Assembly (NCBI RefSeq): GCF_902150045.1
Contig: NZ_CABFVU010000002.1
Location: forward strand, 980,001 to 1,044,000
Source: Chitinophaga polysaccharea
Lineage (GTDB): Bacteria; Bacteroidota; Bacteroidia; Chitinophagales; Chitinophagaceae
Reading direction: 5' to 3'
Length of the DNA stretch: 64,000 nt
Part shown: one piece after another, positions 62,644 to 64,000 of the stretch
Numbering within the stretch: position 1 is the stretch's first letter
How the letters are laid out: each line of letters begins with the position of its first letter
The notes under the pieces: generated by a model
What the model saw: only the letters and a program-made list of their open reading frames with translations
Told to the model about the DNA's origin: nothing
Database searches by the model: none
Made by a program: the position numbers and the translations under genes

Positions 62644-62651
62644 CAAAAATA
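62644..62651 (-). promoter_or_regulatory. -7 promoter box of prmC
   Basis: TATTTTTG on the minus strand. It touches the ribD box, so the two polymerase footprints must exclude each other. Confidence 0.5.
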
Positions 62652-62669
62652 TTACTTCGCCTGGTGATT

Positions 62670-63713
62670 ATGAATAGCACATTCAATGAATTTTATATGC
62701 AGCGTTGCCTGGAACTGGCCGCTATGGGCGCCGGACAGGTGGCGCCTAATCCCATGGTGGGCGCCGTATTGGTGCACCAGGGGCGCATCATCGGCGAAGG
62801 CTATCACCGGCAATACGGGCAGGCCCATGCTGAGGTGAACTGTGTGAACAGCGTAGCAGAGGAGGAACGCTCACTTATCCCGCTGGCTACCATGTATGTA
62901 AGCCTGGAGCCCTGTGCACATCATGGTAAAACGCCGCCCTGCGCAGATCTTATCGTGGCACAGGGAATAAAACAGGTGGTGATCGGCTGCGTGGATACCT
63001 TTTCAGCCGTAGCAGGAAAAGGTATAGAGAAGCTGGAAAAAGCAGGCATACAGGTGGAAACAGGCGTGCTGGAAGCAGAATGCCGGCAAATCAACCGCCG
63101 CTTTTTTACCTTTCACGAACAGCAGCGGCCTTATATTGTACTGAAATGGGCACAAAGCCGCAATGGCCTGGTGGCCGGCGCCGGCGGTGTACCGGTGCGG
63201 ATATCCAATAAGTACAGCGATCGGCTGGTGCACAAATGGCGCAGCGAGGAAATGGGCATCCTGGCAGGTACCCGCACCGCTATTAACGACAACCCCCGGC
63301 TTAATAACCGGCTGTGGACAGGGAAAGACCCGGTTCGCATTATCATAGACCGCCACCTCCAGGTGCCGCGCTCACATCATGTATGGGATGGCAGTATTCC
63401 TACTATTTTTATTACGGCCAATGCCGCGGAAACCCACGGCCTTACTGAAACCCTGTCCCTCGATTTCAGCGCCGCACTGCTGCCACAGCTGATGCAGCAA
63501 TTGCACCTGCGGCAAATACAGAGCATCCTCGTGGAAGGAGGCAGCACTACGCTGCAGCAATTTATTGCAGCCGGCCTGTGGGATGAGGCCCGGGTTATAA
63601 CAGGTACGGATACACTGCCGGAAGGACCCGCAGCACCGGTGCTCACCAATGCCTCGCTTACGCATACCCTGCAGGTGGCGGGCGACCGCATTGATTTTTA
63701 TCATCCCGCGTAG
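62670..63713 (+). CDS. ribD: Bifunctional riboflavin biosynthesis deaminase/reductase
   Basis: This 347-residue enzyme catalyses the pyrimidine deaminase and the sugar reductase steps of riboflavin synthesis. The N-terminal zinc deaminase shows AHAEVNCV and EPCAHHGKTPPCADL; the reductase half shows LKWAQSRNGLVAG, EEMGILAGTRTAINDNP and the late ILVEGGSTTLQQFIAAGLWDE (seen as LVEGGSTTLQQF). The ATG at 62670 is preferred to the GTG at 62664. ribF lies far away at 8.1-9.0 kb; the other rib genes are not in the window. Confidence 0.95.
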   Translation: MNSTFNEFYMQRCLELAAMGAGQVAPNPMVGAVLVHQGRIIGEGYHRQYGQAHAEVNCVNSVAEEERSLIPLATMYVSLEPCAHHGKTPPCADLIVAQGIKQVVIGCVDTFSAVAGKGIEKLEKAGIQVETGVLEAECRQINRRFFTFHEQQRPYIVLKWAQSRNGLVAGAGGVPVRISNKYSDRLVHKWRSEEMGILAGTRTAINDNPRLNNRLWTGKDPVRIIIDRHLQVPRSHHVWDGSIPTIFITANAAETHGLTETLSLDFSAALLPQLMQQLHLRQIQSILVEGGSTTLQQFIAAGLWDEARVITGTDTLPEGPAAPVLTNASLTHTLQVAGDRIDFYHPA

Positions 63714-63739
63714 TTTTAAACGCGTATTAAATTATTTTG

Positions 63740-64000
63740 ATGGAGGTTTATTTTACAATTGATAAAACAGCTGTAGCAGAGTTTAAAGACAGGGGAAGCA
63801 AATTCCTGGCCTACGCTTTTCCCGTTAAATCGCCGGAGGAAGTGAAAGAATGCCTGGGAGAAGTGAAAAAAGAACACCCCAAGGCCACCCATCATTGTTA
63901 TGCCTACCGCCTTGGTACTGCAGGGCTGCAGTTCCGCGCCAGCGACGATGGAGAGCCTTCCGGTTCTGCGGGCAAACCCATCCTGGGACAGATAGACAGT
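63740..64000 (+). CDS. YigZ/IMPACT-family protein, N-terminal part
   Basis: The gene runs off the right edge; 87 codons are visible from the ATG at 63740. The segment ATHHCYAYRLG followed by ASDDGEPSGSAGKPIL is the signature of the UPF0029/YigZ/IMPACT N-terminal domain, a ribosomal S5-like fold found in translation-associated regulators. It follows ribD by 26 bp, so it may be co-transcribed. Its full length and C-terminal domain are not visible. Confidence 0.88.
   Translation, partial: MEVYFTIDKTAVAEFKDRGSKFLAYAFPVKSPEEVKECLGEVKKEHPKATHHCYAYRLGTAGLQFRASDDGEPSGSAGKPILGQIDS

Noticed and set aside
62564..62669. FMN riboswitch upstream of ribD
   Set aside because: The leader is about 22 nt, far too short for an RFN element, and no RFN motif is visible.

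Overview
The window looks like chromosomal DNA of a Bacteroidota bacterium, most likely Chitinophagaceae (Chitinophaga-like). The evidence is a SusC/SusD outer-membrane pair, many start sites preceded by the Bacteroidota sigma-factor -7 box TAnnTTTG (in three cases with a TTG -33 element exactly 20 bp upstream), few clear Shine-Dalgarno sequences, a BlaI/BlaR1-TonB pair, and family-level resemblance of PurM, OxyR, the ABC-F protein and NamZ to Bacteroidota proteins. I see no rRNA, tRNA, CRISPR array, integrase, transposase or prophage. Most of the window is housekeeping; the accessory parts are the RND efflux operon, the Sus cluster and a family of palindromic repeats.

Layout. 1-10.4 kb: an S9 peptidase fragment, murI with a beta carbonic anhydrase, an ABC-F ATPase, a lone receiver-domain protein, a coiled-coil membrane protein, a DEDD exonuclease with holA, ribF and purM. 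10.4-16.5 kb: a BlaR1-like zinc peptidase fused to two TonB C-terminal domains with its BlaI repressor, then ftsE, rpsO and pnp. 16.5-24.9 kb: prmA, plsY, an M48 lipoprotein protease, oxyR, a large exported coiled-coil protein, a family 2 glycosyltransferase, a methyltransferase and an esterase. 24.9-31.2 kb: a complete RND tripartite pump. 31.2-37.4 kb: susC, susD and a third lipoprotein, with no polysaccharide-degrading enzyme in view.

37.4-47.2 kb holds the whole C5 heme pathway: hemA-C-D-E-F-B-L on the minus strand and hemH-hemG diverging on the plus strand. Together they run from glutamyl-tRNA to protoheme. 47.2-50.3 kb is a three-gene proton-translocating transhydrogenase (pntAa-pntAb-pntB). 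50.5-64 kb carries an RsmF-type methyltransferase, a LysM/RlpA-like protein, fmt, a NamZ-like muramidase, an FKBP isomerase, a Cys-rich mini-protein, metE, pepT, exbB-exbD, prmC, ribD and the start of a YigZ-family gene.

The most unusual signal is a pair of 190-bp palindromic elements (50300-50489 and 53092-53281) with a truncated third copy beside the second. They are about 93% identical, start at or just after the stop codons of unrelated genes, and show a compensatory base-pair change in the long stem. Other points of interest are two AACTA-N6-TAGTT sites inside the blaI promoter, interleaved 10-11 bp inverted repeats after the NamZ gene that could form a pseudoknot, several genes whose promoter box implies leaderless mRNA, and abutting divergent -7 boxes between prmC and ribD.
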